From Blastococcus sp. TF02A-30 (GTDB lineage Bacteria > Actinomycetota > Actinomycetes > Mycobacteriales > Geodermatophilaceae), in contig NZ_QOHJ01000006.1 in NCBI RefSeq assembly GCF_003319185.1, positions 248,001 through 312,000 on the forward strand: a stretch of DNA of 64,000 nucleotides, written 5' to 3'. Shown here one piece after another: positions 18,098 to 26,880 of the stretch. Positions within the stretch are counted from its first letter, which is position 1. The number at the start of each line of letters is the position of its first letter. Below the pieces are notes generated by a model. The model searched no databases. It saw nothing but the letters and a program-made list of their open reading frames with translations, and was not told the DNA's origin. Position numbers and translations under genes: made by a program.

Positions 18098-18491
18098 GCG
18101 TCATGCAGGTCAGCCGGGCGGTCGCCGTCCGGTTGCCCTGGTCGTCGGTGATGTCGATGAGGAACGTCGACAGCGACCGCCCCCGCCGGACGGGGGTGCA
18201 CACCGCGGTCACCGTGCCCGACGTCGCGGCCCGCAGGTAGCTGGCGTTGAGCTCGATCCCCACGACCTGCTTGTCCGGACCGGCGCCCAGCGCCGCGGCC
18301 ACCGAGCCGATGGTCTCCACGAGCGTGCAGGTGGCGCCGCCGTGGAGCAGACCGAAGGGCTGCTCGTTGCCGGCCACGGGCATCGTGGCGACCAGCCGGT
18401 CGGGGTCGTAGTCGACGATCCGCACGCCCAGCTTGTCGTCCAGCGGGCTGCGCATGCCGTCGGGCAGCCAGTCAGGGGGAGGAGTGGTCAC
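18081..18491 (-). CDS. PaaI-type hotdog thioesterase
   Basis: The protein is a 136-residue single hotdog domain of the PaaI/DUF4442-like thioesterase superfamily. The family core is seen as PFGLLHGGATCTLVETIGSVAA, where the HGG loop and the following acidic residue form the acyl-CoA thioesterase site; GIELNASYLR and RRGRSLSTFLIDI follow. The GTG at 18491 is chosen because TACGGT lies 6 bases before it; the open frame upstream would cover the polA promoter. It is divergent from polA and convergent with the acetyltransferase gene. The acyl substrate cannot be told. Confidence 0.85.
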   Translation of the reverse strand: MTTPPPDWLPDGMRSPLDDKLGVRIVDYDPDRLVATMPVAGNEQPFGLLHGGATCTLVETIGSVAAALGAGPDKQVVGIELNASYLRAATSGTVTAVCTPVRRGRSLSTFLIDITDDQGNRTATARLTCMTLSPKR

Positions 18492-18497
18492 CCGGGC

Positions 18498-18503
18498 ACC
18501 GTA
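18498..18503 (-). promoter_or_regulatory. -10 element of the hotdog thioesterase gene, likely leaderless
   Basis: On the minus strand TACGGT ends 6 bases before the GTG start at 18491. It lies in the 64-base divergent gap with polA. Confidence 0.5.
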
Positions 18504-18542
18504 GCCACCGGCCGGGGCGTCCCGGCTGTCGGTGCCCGGACC

Positions 18543-18548
18543 TAAGCT
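18543..18548 (+). promoter_or_regulatory. -10 element of polA, likely leaderless
   Basis: TAAGCT ends 7 bases before the ATG at 18556, with GGCGGCG between and no spaced ribosome site. It argues against the upstream GTG at 18532, which would lie before the promoter. Confidence 0.55.
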
Positions 18549-18555
18549 GGCGGCG

Positions 18556-21294
18556 ATGTCCGCTCCGGTCTCCACCTCCGCGCCCGCCGTCCCCGCCAGC
18601 ACGGGCACCCGCCCGCGGCTGCTGCTGCTCGACGGCCACTCGCTGGCCTACCGGGCGTTCTTCGCCCTGCCGGTCGAGAACTTCTCGACGACGACGGGGC
18701 AGCCGACCAACGCGGTGTACGGCTTCACCTCGATGCTGATCAACATCCTGCGCGACGAGCAGCCGACCCACCTGGCGGTCGCCTTCGACGTGGGCCGCAA
18801 GACCTTCCGCAGCGAGATCTACGCCGAGTACAAGGCCAACCGCTCGGAGAGCCCCACCGACTTCCGCGGCCAGGTCAGCCTCGTCCAGGAGGTGCTGGGC
18901 GCGCTCCGCGTCCCGGTCATCACCGCGGAGGGCTACGAGGCCGACGACGTCATCGCCACGCTCACCGTCCAGGCGGTCGAGCAGGGCATGGACGTGCTCA
19001 TCGCGACCGGTGACCGCGACGCGCTCCAGCTGGTCAACGAGCACGTCACGGTGCTCTACCCGCGCAAGGGCGTCTCCGACATGACCCGGTTCACGCCGGC
19101 GGAGGTCGAGGCCAAGTACAACCTGACGCCGGCGCAGTACCCCGACTTCGCGGCGCTGCGCGGCGACCCGAGCGACAACCTCCCCAGCATCCCGAGCGTG
19201 GGCGAGAAGACCGCGGCCAAGTGGGTGCGCGAGTACGGCTCGCTCGACGCGCTGGTCGACCAGGTCGACACCGTCAAGGGCAAGGTCGGCGAGAAGCTGC
19301 GTGAGCACCTCTCCTCGGTGCTGCAGAACCGCCGGCTCACCGAGCTCGACCGCGCCGTGCCGCTGGAGGTGGGCCCCCAGGACCTCGCCGTCCAGCCGTG
19401 GGACCGCAACGAGGTGCACACCCTCTTCGACAACCTGCAGTTCCGCGTGCTGCGCGACCGGCTGTTCGCCACGCTGACCAGCGCCGAGCCCGAGGTCGAG
19501 GGCGGCTTCGACGTCACGGTCGACGACGTCCCGGCCGGCGGGCTGGGGGAGTGGCTCGACGCGCACGCCCGCACCGGGCACACCGGCGTCATCTTCCGGG
19601 GCACCTGGGGTCGGGGCACCGGTGAGCTGACCGGCCTCGCGCTGGCCGCCGCCGACGACCACACGGCGTTCGTCGACCTGGGTCCCGATCTCGAGGTGGC
19701 CGACGAGCAGGCGCTGGCCGCCTGGCTCGCCGACGCCGACCGGCCCAAGGTCGTGCACGAGGTCAAGGGCCCGCTGCTGGCGATCTGGGCGCGCGGCTGG
19801 GAGCTGGCCGGGCTGGTCAGCGACACCGCGCTGGCCGCCTACCTGGCGCTGCCCGGTCAGCGCTCGTTCGACCTCGGCGACCTCGCCGTCCGCTACCTGC
19901 GCCGCGAGCTCAAGGACGCCGCGGAGGCCGAGGGCCAGCTCACCCTGGACGGGCTGGGCCCCAGCGACGAGGACCTGGCCGCGGAGGCGGCGAAGGCCGA
20001 CGTGCTCAAGGCCGTGGCCGTCAACGACCTGTCGGACGCGCTGGAGCAGGTGCTCGGCCAGCGCGGCGGCGATGCGCTCCTCGGCCAGATCGAGCTGCCG
20101 CTGACCCGGGTGCTGGCCGCCATGGAGTACCGCGGCATCGCGGCGGACCTCGACTTCCTGCACGAGCTGCAGAAGGAGTTCGCCGAGGGCGTCGCCGCCG
20201 CGGCGGCCGAGTGCTACGCCGTCATCGGCCGCGAGGTGAACCTCGGTTCGCCCAAGCAGCTGCAGACGGTGCTCTTCGACGAGCTGGGCCTGCCCAAGAC
20301 CAAGAAGAACAAGACCGGCTACACCACCGACGCCGAGGCGCTGACCAGCCTGCTCGCCCAGACCGGCCATCCGTTCCTCGAGCACCTGCTGCGGCACCGC
20401 GACGTGACCCGGCTGCGCACGGTCATCGACGGCCTGATCCCGATGGTCGACGACGCCGGGCGGATCCACACCACGTTCCAGCAGACCGTCGCGGCCACCG
20501 GCCGGCTCTCCTCGACCGACCCGAACCTGCAGAACATCCCGATCCGCACCGCCGAGGGCCGCCGGATCCGCCAGGCGTTCGTGGTCGGGCAGGGCTACGA
20601 GTCGCTGATGACCGCCGACTACAGCCAGATCGAGATGCGGATCATGGCGCACCTCTCCGGCGACGAGGGCCTGATCGAGGCCTTCATGTCGGGGGAGGAC
20701 CTGCACTCGTTCGTCGCCTCGCGGGCGTTCGACATCCCGATCGACCAGGTCGACCCGGAGATGCGCCGCCGGATCAAGGCGATGAGCTACGGCCTGGCCT
20801 ACGGGTTGTCGGCCTACGGGCTCTCGCAGCAGCTGCGGATCACGCCGGAGGAGGCGCGGGGGCAGATGCACGCCTACTTCGAGCGCTTCGGCGGGATCCG
20901 CGACTACCTCGACGGCGTGGTCGACGAGGCGCGGATGACCGGTTACACCGAGACGACGCTGGGCCGGCGCCGGTACCTGCCCGACCTGACCAGCGACAAC
21001 CGGCAGCGCCGCGAGATGGCCGAGCGGATGGCCCTCAACGCCCCCATCCAGGGCTCGGCGGCCGACGTCATCAAGGTCGCCATGCTGAACGTGGAGAAGG
21101 CGATCGAGGCCGAGGGGCTGCGCTCGCGGATGCTGCTGCAGGTGCACGACGAGCTCGTGCTCGAGGTGGCGCCGGGGGAGAAGGACGCCCTGGAGACGCT
21201 GGTCCGCCGGGAGATGGCCGGCGCCGCCCAGCTGTCGGTGCCGCTGGAGGTCTCGGTCGGCTTCGGCCGGACGTGGGACGAAGCCGCCCACTGA
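18556..21294 (+). CDS. polA: DNA polymerase I
   Basis: Pol I fills gaps and removes RNA primers in replication and repair. The 912-residue protein has an N-terminal 5'-3' exonuclease (LLLLDGHSLAYRAFFALP through GDPSDNLPSIPSVGEKTA). It is followed by a 3'-5' exonuclease fold that has lost its catalytic acidic motifs: the usual DXE is replaced by neutral residues near FRGTWGRG, and HEVKGP stands where an Asp is expected. The polymerase domain carries motif A (DYSQIEMR), the O-helix (RIKAMSYGLAYG, with Tyr where E. coli has Phe762) and motif C (VHDELVLEV). Proofreading is therefore probably absent, as in other actinobacterial Pol I. Confidence 0.97.
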   Translation: MSAPVSTSAPAVPASTGTRPRLLLLDGHSLAYRAFFALPVENFSTTTGQPTNAVYGFTSMLINILRDEQPTHLAVAFDVGRKTFRSEIYAEYKANRSESPTDFRGQVSLVQEVLGALRVPVITAEGYEADDVIATLTVQAVEQGMDVLIATGDRDALQLVNEHVTVLYPRKGVSDMTRFTPAEVEAKYNLTPAQYPDFAALRGDPSDNLPSIPSVGEKTAAKWVREYGSLDALVDQVDTVKGKVGEKLREHLSSVLQNRRLTELDRAVPLEVGPQDLAVQPWDRNEVHTLFDNLQFRVLRDRLFATLTSAEPEVEGGFDVTVDDVPAGGLGEWLDAHARTGHTGVIFRGTWGRGTGELTGLALAAADDHTAFVDLGPDLEVADEQALAAWLADADRPKVVHEVKGPLLAIWARGWELAGLVSDTALAAYLALPGQRSFDLGDLAVRYLRRELKDAAEAEGQLTLDGLGPSDEDLAAEAAKADVLKAVAVNDLSDALEQVLGQRGGDALLGQIELPLTRVLAAMEYRGIAADLDFLHELQKEFAEGVAAAAAECYAVIGREVNLGSPKQLQTVLFDELGLPKTKKNKTGYTTDAEALTSLLAQTGHPFLEHLLRHRDVTRLRTVIDGLIPMVDDAGRIHTTFQQTVAATGRLSSTDPNLQNIPIRTAEGRRIRQAFVVGQGYESLMTADYSQIEMRIMAHLSGDEGLIEAFMSGEDLHSFVASRAFDIPIDQVDPEMRRRIKAMSYGLAYGLSAYGLSQQLRITPEEARGQMHAYFERFGGIRDYLDGVVDEARMTGYTETTLGRRRYLPDLTSDNRQRREMAERMALNAPIQGSAADVIKVAMLNVEKAIEAEGLRSRMLLQVHDELVLEVAPGEKDALETLVRREMAGAAQLSVPLEVSVGFGRTWDEAAH

Positions 21295-21301
21295 AGAAGG
21301 A

Positions 21302-21352
21302 CCTCGCCCCTCCCCACCCTTCGCGAGCTCAGGGCGGGCCCCTGGGGCGAGG
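21302..21352. terminator. Bidirectional terminator, polA / methyltransferase
   Basis: The 9-base arm 21302-21310 (CCTCGCCCC) pairs perfectly with 21344-21352 across a GC-rich loop. It lies 8 bases after the polA stop and 14 bases from the end of the convergent methyltransferase gene. Confidence 0.5.
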
Positions 21353-21365
21353 CCGCTCCTGTTCG

Positions 21366-22220
21366 TTACGCCGGCCGCTCCGCGACCAGGATGAGCGTGC
21401 CGGGGACCAGGGCGCCGCGCTCGGGGGACCACTGGCCCCAGTTCTGCGTGCGTCCCGGTGTCCACTCCGGCTCGAGCAGGTCGGTGAGCAGGAGGCCGGC
21501 GCCCACGACGGCGCGCACCCAGTCGCCGACCGTGCGGTGGTGCTCGACGTAGACGGTGCGCCCCGAGCCGTCGGTCTCCACGTAGGGCCGCCGGTCGAAG
21601 TAGGACGAGGTGACCTGCAGGTCCTCGGGGTCGGGGGAGTCGGGGAACGGCCAGCGGAACGGGTGGTTCACCGAGGCGACGAACCGCCCGCCGGGCCGCA
21701 GCACGCGCGCCACCTCGGCGAGCACCGCCTGCGCGTCGGCGAGGAACGGGAGACCGCCGAACGCCGAGCACGCCGCGTCGACCGACGACGACACCAGCGG
21801 CAGCGCGCCGGCGTCGGCCTGCAGCAGCGGGACCGGGATGCCGGTCGCCCGGTTCAGCTCCGCCGCCCGGGCGAGCATCCCGCCCGAGACGTCGAGCGCG
21901 ACGACGTCGGCACCGTGGCGGGCCAGCCAGCGGGCGCACGGTGCGGACCCGCAGCCGATCTCCAGCACCCGGCGCCCCGCGACGTCGCCGAGCAGGTGCG
22001 CGTCGGCCTCGCGGAGACCCTCCGGGCACCACAGGAAGTCGGCGTCACCCAGGTCGGTGCCGTGCTCGGCCAGGTAGGCCGGCGCGGCCGCGTCCCACCA
22101 GAGCCGGTTGGCGCGCGCGGACTCGGCCTGACCCGCCGGCCGGCGGGCGACGCCGCCCGCGGCGGGGTACCCGTCGCTGCCCAGCGGCAGGCCGGGGGAG
22201 GAGGAGGGCGGTCGGCTCAT
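21366..22220 (-). CDS. Class I SAM-dependent methyltransferase
   Basis: The 284-residue protein has a Methyltransf_11-type Rossmann fold. An N-terminal segment WWDAAAPAYLAEHG precedes motif I VLEIGCGSAPCARWL near residue 90, then motif II VVALDVSGGML, and LLQADAGALPL and LRPGGRFVASVNHP later. Similar proteins commonly sit beside rpsA/polA in actinobacteria. The ATG at 22220 is used; the first 40 residues are low in complexity, so a later start is possible. The methyl acceptor is unknown. It is divergent from rpsA with 220 bases between. Confidence 0.85.
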   Translation of the reverse strand: MSRPPSSSPGLPLGSDGYPAAGGVARRPAGQAESARANRLWWDAAAPAYLAEHGTDLGDADFLWCPEGLREADAHLLGDVAGRRVLEIGCGSAPCARWLARHGADVVALDVSGGMLARAAELNRATGIPVPLLQADAGALPLVSSSVDAACSAFGGLPFLADAQAVLAEVARVLRPGGRFVASVNHPFRWPFPDSPDPEDLQVTSSYFDRRPYVETDGSGRTVYVEHHRTVGDWVRAVVGAGLLLTDLLEPEWTPGRTQNWGQWSPERGALVPGTLILVAERPA

Positions 22221-22272
22221 GACGCGCCGATGGTGACACGCCGCAGCGCGGGACCGACGTGCCGGACCCAGG

Positions 22273-22302
22273 TGGACCCGGTGGTCCGGACGTCCGTACC
22301 AT
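22273..22302 (+). promoter_or_regulatory. Candidate housekeeping promoter of rpsA
   Basis: A -35-like TGGACC (22273-22278) and a -10-like TACCAT (22297-22302) are separated by 18 bases. This leaves a leader of about 130 bases before the rpsA ATG, room for autogenous control by S1. The call rests only on consensus match. Confidence 0.35.
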
Positions 22303-22440
22303 GGGGAATGCGCCAGAGGTCTGTCGTGGTTTTCCCCACACGGAACGCCAGAGCCGGCTCTCCCCGCTGATCATCCCCGCGGCCGCAGGGTCGCGGGCAG
22401 TCCTGTCCCTACGCATAAACCGTCCGGAGCAACCAACCAC

Positions 22441-23913
22441 ATGACCTCCACCCAGGTCCGTCCTTCCAGCACCCCCCAGGTCGCCGTCAACGACATCGGC
22501 AGCGCCGAGGACTTCCTCGCCGCCATCGACGCCACGATCAAGTACTTCAACGATGGCGACATCGTCGAGGGCGTCATCGTCAAGGTCGACCGGGACGAGG
22601 TGCTGCTGGACATCGGCTACAAGACCGAGGGCGTCATCCCCTCGCGCGAGCTCTCCATCAAGCACGACGTCGACCCGAACGAGGTCGTCAAGGTCGGCGA
22701 CGAGGTGGAAGCCCTGGTTCTCCAGAAGGAGGACAAGGAAGGCCGTCTGATCCTGTCCAAGAAGCGCGCCCAGTACGAGCGCGCCTGGGGCACGATCGAG
22801 GCGAAGAAGGAAGCCGACGAGGTCGTCACCGGCACCGTCATCGAGGTCGTCAAGGGTGGCCTCATCCTGGACATCGGTCTGCGCGGGTTCCTCCCGGCCT
22901 CGCTGGTCGAGATGCGCCGCGTCCGCGACCTGCAGCCCTACGTGGGCCGCGAGCTCGAGGCCAAGATCATCGAGCTCGACAAGAACCGCAACAACGTCGT
23001 CCTCTCCCGCCGCCAGTGGCTGGAGCAGACCCAGTCCGAGGTCCGCAGCGAGTTCCTCAACAAGCTCGCCAAGGGTCAGGTCCGGACCGGCGTCGTCTCC
23101 TCGATCGTCAACTTCGGTGCGTTCGTCGACCTGGGCGGCGTGGACGGCCTCGTGCACGTCTCCGAGCTGTCCTGGAAGCACATCGACCACCCGTCCGAGG
23201 TCGTCGAGGTGGGCCAGGAGGTCACCGTCGAGGTCCTCGACGTCGACCTGGACCGCGAGCGCGTCTCCCTGTCGCTGAAGGCGACGCAGGAGGACCCGTG
23301 GCGCCAGTTCGCCCGCACGCACCAGATCGGTCAGGTCGTGCCGGGCAAGGTCACCAAGCTCGTCCCCTTCGGTGCGTTCGTGCGCGTCGACGAGGGCATC
23401 GAGGGCCTGGTGCACATCTCCGAGCTGGCCGAGCGCCACGTGGAGATCCCCGAGCAGGTCGTGCAGGTCGGCGACGAGATCCTGGTCAAGGTCATCGACA
23501 TCGACCTGGACCGCCGCCGCATCTCGCTCTCGCTCAAGCAGGCCAACGAGGGCGTCATCGGCGACGAGGAGCAGTTCGACCCGGCCGCCTACGGCATGTC
23601 GGCCTCGTACGACGAGCAGGGCAACTACATCTACCCCGAGGGCTTCGACCCGGAGACCGGCGAGTGGCTCGAGGGCTACGACGAGGCCCGCGAGACGTGG
23701 GAGCGGCAGTACGCCGAGGCCCAGGCCCGCTTCGAGGCGCACCGCAAGCAGATCGCGGCGGCCAAGGAGGCCGACGCCGAGGCTGCGGCCGGTGGCAACT
23801 ACACCAGCGGCGACGCTCCGGCCGGTGGCGACGCCGCCGCGACCGGTGGCGGCACGCTGGCCAGCGACGAGGCCCTGGCCGCCCTGCGCGCCAAGCTCGC
23901 CGGCGGCGAGTGA
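22441..23913 (+). CDS. rpsA: 30S ribosomal protein S1
   Basis: S1 binds mRNA on the 30S subunit and aids translation initiation. The 490-residue protein has four S1 RNA-binding repeats, each with a [14 protein letters not shown]-like core (clearest at residues 40-110, 125-190, 210-280 and 295-370). The linker and C-terminal tail are acidic and Gly/Ala-rich. Four rather than six repeats is the normal actinobacterial form. The ATG is preceded by CCGGAG about 12 bases upstream. A 16-base-pair hairpin follows the stop. Confidence 0.97.
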   Translation: MTSTQVRPSSTPQVAVNDIGSAEDFLAAIDATIKYFNDGDIVEGVIVKVDRDEVLLDIGYKTEGVIPSRELSIKHDVDPNEVVKVGDEVEALVLQKEDKEGRLILSKKRAQYERAWGTIEAKKEADEVVTGTVIEVVKGGLILDIGLRGFLPASLVEMRRVRDLQPYVGRELEAKIIELDKNRNNVVLSRRQWLEQTQSEVRSEFLNKLAKGQVRTGVVSSIVNFGAFVDLGGVDGLVHVSELSWKHIDHPSEVVEVGQEVTVEVLDVDLDRERVSLSLKATQEDPWRQFARTHQIGQVVPGKVTKLVPFGAFVRVDEGIEGLVHISELAERHVEIPEQVVQVGDEILVKVIDIDLDRRRISLSLKQANEGVIGDEEQFDPAAYGMSASYDEQGNYIYPEGFDPETGEWLEGYDEARETWERQYAEAQARFEAHRKQIAAAKEADAEAAAGGNYTSGDAPAGGDAAATGGGTLASDEALAALRAKLAGGE

Positions 23914-23952
23914 GCAGGTAGCTCGGCGCTGAACGCCTGAGCGCTGGACACA

Positions 23953-23989
23953 CCGGAGGCCCAGGACCCACGTGGTCCTGGGCCTCCGG
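23953..23989 (+). terminator. Terminator of rpsA
   Basis: A perfect 16-base stem (23953-23968 with 23974-23989) has a 5-base CACGT loop. It lies 40 bases after the rpsA stop. Confidence 0.75.
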
Positions 23990-24130
23990 CGTTGCCGGGC
24001 CGGGCGCGCCGGCTCCCTGCTCGTCCTCGCGGCGCGGGCCTGCCCTCCGGTGCATCCCTGCCCTCGCGGTGCGGTGGTCGGCCTCGCCGTCGACCGCGCA
24101 CCTCGCTACGACACCGCGAGGTCGAGGTGG

Positions 24131-24152
24131 GCGCGTCTCCCGCGAGACGCGC
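24131..24152. terminator. Short hairpin next to the small-gene terminator
   Basis: The 9-base arm 24131-24139 pairs perfectly with 24144-24152 around CCGC. It touches the larger palindrome starting at 24151, so the two stems form a tandem, and they share two bases. Confidence 0.5.
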
Positions 24153-24191
24153 GAGAGGCCCCGCGGACCACTGGTCCGCGGGGCCTCTCGC
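24151..24191 (-). terminator. Large palindrome, terminator of the small minus-strand gene
   Basis: A 20-base arm (24151-24170) is the exact reverse complement of 24172-24191. It lies 26 bases past the stop codon of the small minus-strand gene. Confidence 0.65.
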
Positions 24192-24217
24192 GTTCCCTGC
24201 GAGGGGAGGCTGCCCTG

Positions 24218-24490
24218 CTACAGGCTGAGGATGATGGCGAACGCGGTGCGCGGGCGGCCGCCGTTGCCGGCCAGGAAGGTCCAGGTGTGCCGGCCGGTCG
24301 GCGGGGCCTGGAAGAGCCAGCGCAGGAACGAGTTGCGGGGGGCCGGAGCGGGGCGCTGGAACGCCATGCGCTCGCGGACGGCCGGGATGTCGGTGCAGCG
24401 CACCCCGGTGGGCGTGCCGAGCCGGTGCCGGCCGGCGCCACGGCGGGCAGCACGGGTCGACGGGGTACCGGCGGACGTGGCAACGGACAT
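24218..24490 (-). CDS. Small conserved-looking protein of unknown function
   Basis: The 90-residue basic protein begins MSVATSAGTPSTRAARRG and has no domain I recognise. The N-terminal half is Arg/Ala/Thr-rich. The C-terminal half has a Trp/Phe-containing core (NSFLRWLFQAPP, HTWTFLAGNGG) and ends in a short hydrophobic stretch FAIILSL. The ATG at 24490 has GAGAGGC about 11 bases upstream. Two tandem hairpins sit just downstream in its direction of transcription, which supports a real transcript. It is convergent with rpsA and divergent from coaE. No function is proposed. Confidence 0.6.
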   Translation of the reverse strand: MSVATSAGTPSTRAARRGAGRHRLGTPTGVRCTDIPAVRERMAFQRPAPAPRNSFLRWLFQAPPTGRHTWTFLAGNGGRPRTAFAIILSL

Positions 24491-24625
24491 GGTTCGGTTC
24501 TGCCTCTCTCGGCGGGGAAGTTCGCCGGGACGGACGTTATCGGTGGGACTCGTGTGACTGGTGCGACGCGCCGGTCGACACGCACCCGTGTTATCTCTTC
24601 GTGACCAACACCGGCGTCGGCTCGC

Positions 24626-24631
24626 TACTGT
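24626..24631 (+). promoter_or_regulatory. -10 element of coaE, likely leaderless
   Basis: TACTGT ends 6 bases before the ATG at 24638. A -35-like GTGACC lies at 24601-24606, 19 bases upstream. Confidence 0.55.
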
Positions 24632-24637
24632 CCGTGC

Positions 24638-25234
24638 ATGCTGCGGATCGGACTGACCGGTGGGATCGGCTCGGGCAAGAGCACGGTGGCGAAGCTGCTC
24701 GTCGAGCGGGGCGCCGTCCTGATCGACGCCGACCGCATCGCCCGCGAGGTGGTGGCACCCGGCACCCCGGGTCTGGCCGCGGTCGTCGACGCGTTCGGCG
24801 ACGGGGTGCTGACCGCCGACGGCGCCCTCGACCGGCCCGCCCTGGCCGCGCTCGTCTTCGCCGACCCGCAGGCGCGGGCCCGGCTGGACGCCCTGGTCCA
24901 CCCGCTGGTGCGCGCCCGGTCCGCTGAGCTGCTCGCGGAGGTCCCGGACGGCGCCGTCGTGGTCAACGACGTCCCCCTGCTGGTCGAGACCGGCCAGGCG
25001 GCCTCCTACGACCTAGTGCTCGTCGTCGAGGCCGACACGGAGACGCGGGTGGCGCGCCTCGTGGGCCGGGGCTTGACCGAGGACGACGCGCGCGCCCGCA
25101 TCGGCGCGCAGGCGACCGACGAGCAGCGCCGCGCCGTCGCCGACGTCGTCCTGGACAACACCGGCACCCCCGAGGAGCTCGCCGCCCAGGTCGACCGGTT
25201 CTGGGTGGAACGGGTCGAGCCGGCCCGTGGCTGA
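24638..25234 (+). CDS. coaE: Dephospho-CoA kinase
   Basis: CoaE phosphorylates the 3'-hydroxyl of dephospho-CoA in the last step of coenzyme A synthesis. The 198-residue protein has the P-loop GGIGSGKST at residues 8-16, the substrate motif [13 protein letters not shown] and the lid region [11 protein letters not shown]. It is the single-domain form; some actinobacterial CoaE proteins carry an extra C-terminal GrpB-like domain, absent here. The start is supported by the leaderless -10. Its 3' end overlaps the next gene by 8 bases. Confidence 0.95.
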   Translation: MLRIGLTGGIGSGKSTVAKLLVERGAVLIDADRIAREVVAPGTPGLAAVVDAFGDGVLTADGALDRPALAALVFADPQARARLDALVHPLVRARSAELLAEVPDGAVVVNDVPLLVETGQAASYDLVLVVEADTETRVARLVGRGLTEDDARARIGAQATDEQRRAVADVVLDNTGTPEELAAQVDRFWVERVEPARG

Positions 25235-25736
25235 TCCCGCACGGGTCGAGCTGCAGCCGGTCGGCGAGGCGCTGCTCGACCAGCTCGTGGCGGCAGCGCT
25301 CGACGGTGCCGCGGCCGACGAGGTCACCCCGGCCGTGACGCCGGGGGAGGGGTGGACGCCCGAGCGGGTGGAGTGGCTGCGCGCGTTCCACCGCGACCGC
25401 CGTCCCGGGCTGGACGGCCCGGCGGCAGAGGCCACCTGGGCGGTCGTGGAGGTCGCCGGTCGGGCGCGGGTCGTCGGCGGCGCCCGGCTCCGGCGCCTGG
25501 CCGAGCCGGGCGTCGTGGAGGTGGGGCTCTGGCTCGCGCGCGACGCCCGCGGCCGCGGTCTGGGCGCCGAGGCCCTCGGTCTCGTGGTCGACCGGGCGAG
25601 GGCGGCCGGCGCCCGACGGGTCGTGGCCGACACGGCTCCCGGCAACCGCGGCGCTCTCGCGGCGCTGCGGTCGGTGGGCTTCGCCACACGGGTGGACCGG
25701 GAGGGGGTCCGGGCCCAGCTGCCGCTCAACGGCTAG
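25227..25736 (+). CDS. GNAT-family N-acetyltransferase
   Basis: The 169-residue protein shows the acetyl-CoA-binding motif A as [25 protein letters not shown], and [14 protein letters not shown] typical of RimJ/RimL-like acetyltransferases. GTG at 25227 lies within the end of coaE (8-base overlap), so it is coupled to coaE translation. It runs toward a hairpin at 25753-25788. The substrate is unknown; protein N-termini or small amines are possible for this subgroup. Confidence 0.85.
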   Translation: MADPARVELQPVGEALLDQLVAAALDGAAADEVTPAVTPGEGWTPERVEWLRAFHRDRRPGLDGPAAEATWAVVEVAGRARVVGGARLRRLAEPGVVEVGLWLARDARGRGLGAEALGLVVDRARAAGARRVVADTAPGNRGALAALRSVGFATRVDREGVRAQLPLNG

Positions 25737-25752
25737 CGACTCCCGGAACGGC

Positions 25753-25788
25753 AGAACCCCAGGCGCCGGATCGGCGTCCTGGGGTTCT
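25753..25788. terminator. Bidirectional terminator, acetyltransferase / tRNA operon
   Basis: The arm 25753-25763 pairs with 25778-25788, with inner pairs CGCC/GGCG and a single bulged T at 25777. It lies between the acetyltransferase stop and the 3' end of the minus-strand tRNA cluster. Confidence 0.65.
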
Positions 25789-25793
25789 CGTTG

Positions 25794-25865
25794 TGGGCGA
25801 TACTGGGATCGAACCAGTGACCTCTTCCGTGTCAGGGAAGCGCGCTACCGCTGCGCCAATCGCCC
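25794..25865 (-). tRNA. tRNA-Val (GAC)
   Basis: The minus strand forms a complete cloverleaf: acceptor GGGCGAT/ATCGCCC, D arm GCGC/GCGC, anticodon arm CTTCC-CTGACAC-GGAAG giving GAC, T arm ACTGG-TTCGATC-CCAGT and discriminator A. CCA is not encoded. It is last in a Gly-Cys-Val minus-strand cluster. Confidence 0.95.
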
Positions 25866-25920
25866 GGCCCGGTCTCGCGACCGGTCCCTCCTCCGCGCTC
25901 GTGCTCCGCGGGGGAGAACG

Positions 25921-25991
25921 AGGTGGAGACGGGATTTGAACCCGTGTAGACGGCTTTGCAGGCCGTTGCCTCGCCTCTCGGCCACTCCACC
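25921..25991 (-). tRNA. tRNA-Cys (GCA)
   Basis: The minus strand has acceptor GGTGGAG/CTCCACC, anticodon arm CGGCC/TGCAAAG giving GCA, T loop TTCAAAT and discriminator U, a cysteine identity base. It is the middle gene of the cluster. Confidence 0.95.
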
Positions 25992-26032
25992 GCACGCGGG
26001 CGCTGATCTCTCGATCAGCGCCCGAGGTTCCG

Positions 26033-26105
26033 AGCGGACGACGGGATTCGAACCCGCGACCCTCACCTTGGCAAGGTGATGCTCTACCAACTGAGCCACG
26101 TCCGC
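26033..26105 (-). tRNA. tRNA-Gly (GCC)
   Basis: The minus strand has acceptor GCGGACG/CGTCCGC, D arm GCTC/GAGC, anticodon arm CACCT-TGCCAAG giving GCC, T arm GCGGG-TTCGAAT-CCCGT and discriminator U. It is first in the Gly-Cys-Val cluster. Confidence 0.95.
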
Positions 26106-26188
26106 GTTGCAGGGAGAACATTACCTGACCCGATCCGGGGCTTGCGAGGGGGGGTCCCCGGAGGGGGTGTCAGGCCTGTTTCCCCAGG

Positions 26189-26647
26189 TCAGCGCCCCGA
26201 CGGGTCCGTTCCGCCGTTGGACAGCAGGGCGTGCAGCTCGTCGTCGAGGGCGAGCAGGTCGCTCTCCGTCCCCGAGGGCACCATCGCCTCGGTCTGCCGG
26301 AGGAACCCGGCGACGGTGGCGCGGGACAGCTCGAACAGCGCCTCACCCGAGGGTGCGCGCAGGTGCAGGAACAGGACGTCGGCGGCCGCGTGCGCCGGCC
26401 AGATGCGCACATCACCCTCGCCGGCCGGGGCGTCCAGGCCGGCGCGGAGGAGCTCGCGGCTCACCAGCCACGCGATGCCGTCGTCCGCGGCGGCGTCGTC
26501 CTCGCCGAGGTCACCGAAGGCGATCCGGACGGCGTAGGGGTCGGAGATCTCGTAGCAGAGCAGCGCCGGCACCTCGGTCCACGACTGCGGCCCGATGAGC
26601 TGCAGCGTGATCGGCGAGGTGTGCCCGGGAGTCCATCGGCTGGCCAT
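26189..26647 (-). CDS. ssgB: SsgA-family sporulation/cell-division regulator, SsgB-like
   Basis: SsgA-like proteins occur only in actinobacteria; SsgB recruits FtsZ to sporulation septa in Streptomyces. The 152-residue protein matches the family core: DPYAVRIAFGDL, IAWLVSRELLRAGL, GEGDVRIWP, LFLHLRAPSGEALFEL, FLRQTEAMVPSGTE. It lies beside a tRNA cluster and a small PGPGW membrane protein, a setting I recall for ssgB in other actinobacteria. The ATG at 26647 is used. Assignment to SsgB rather than another SALP is from length and setting, so the family is firm and the symbol less so. Confidence 0.85.
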   Translation of the reverse strand: MASRWTPGHTSPITLQLIGPQSWTEVPALLCYEISDPYAVRIAFGDLGEDDAAADDGIAWLVSRELLRAGLDAPAGEGDVRIWPAHAAADVLFLHLRAPSGEALFELSRATVAGFLRQTEAMVPSGTESDLLALDDELHALLSNGGTDPSGR

Positions 26648-26880
26648 GTCAGGTCAACGACGTCCCGGTCGGGAAGTGACGTGGTTCGTCACTCCTGTCA
26701 CACACGTACCAGCCGCCACGGTTCTCGGTCACGCCTCCCTATGTGTCCGCCGATGGGGGTTCGGAAACGGGATCACGCGGGTTCCTCCCGGACGGGGGAA
26801 CAGCAGCCCCGGCGGCCCCACGCGGCCCCGTAGGCTGCGGGGCAGGCCGTCGTCCCGACGGCACGAGCACGACCGGGCGG

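Larger units (their letters stand above)
23914..24217. other. Non-coding gap between rpsA and a convergent small gene
   Basis: This 304-base gap contains three strong hairpins, listed separately, and no convincing coding sequence. The stretch 23990-24130 between the first hairpin and the other two holds nothing I recognise. Confidence 0.6.

Noticed and set aside
18472-22032. An 1186-codon minus-strand frame across polA
   Set aside because: It is antisense to polA and has no domain-like sequence; it is a GC-driven shadow.
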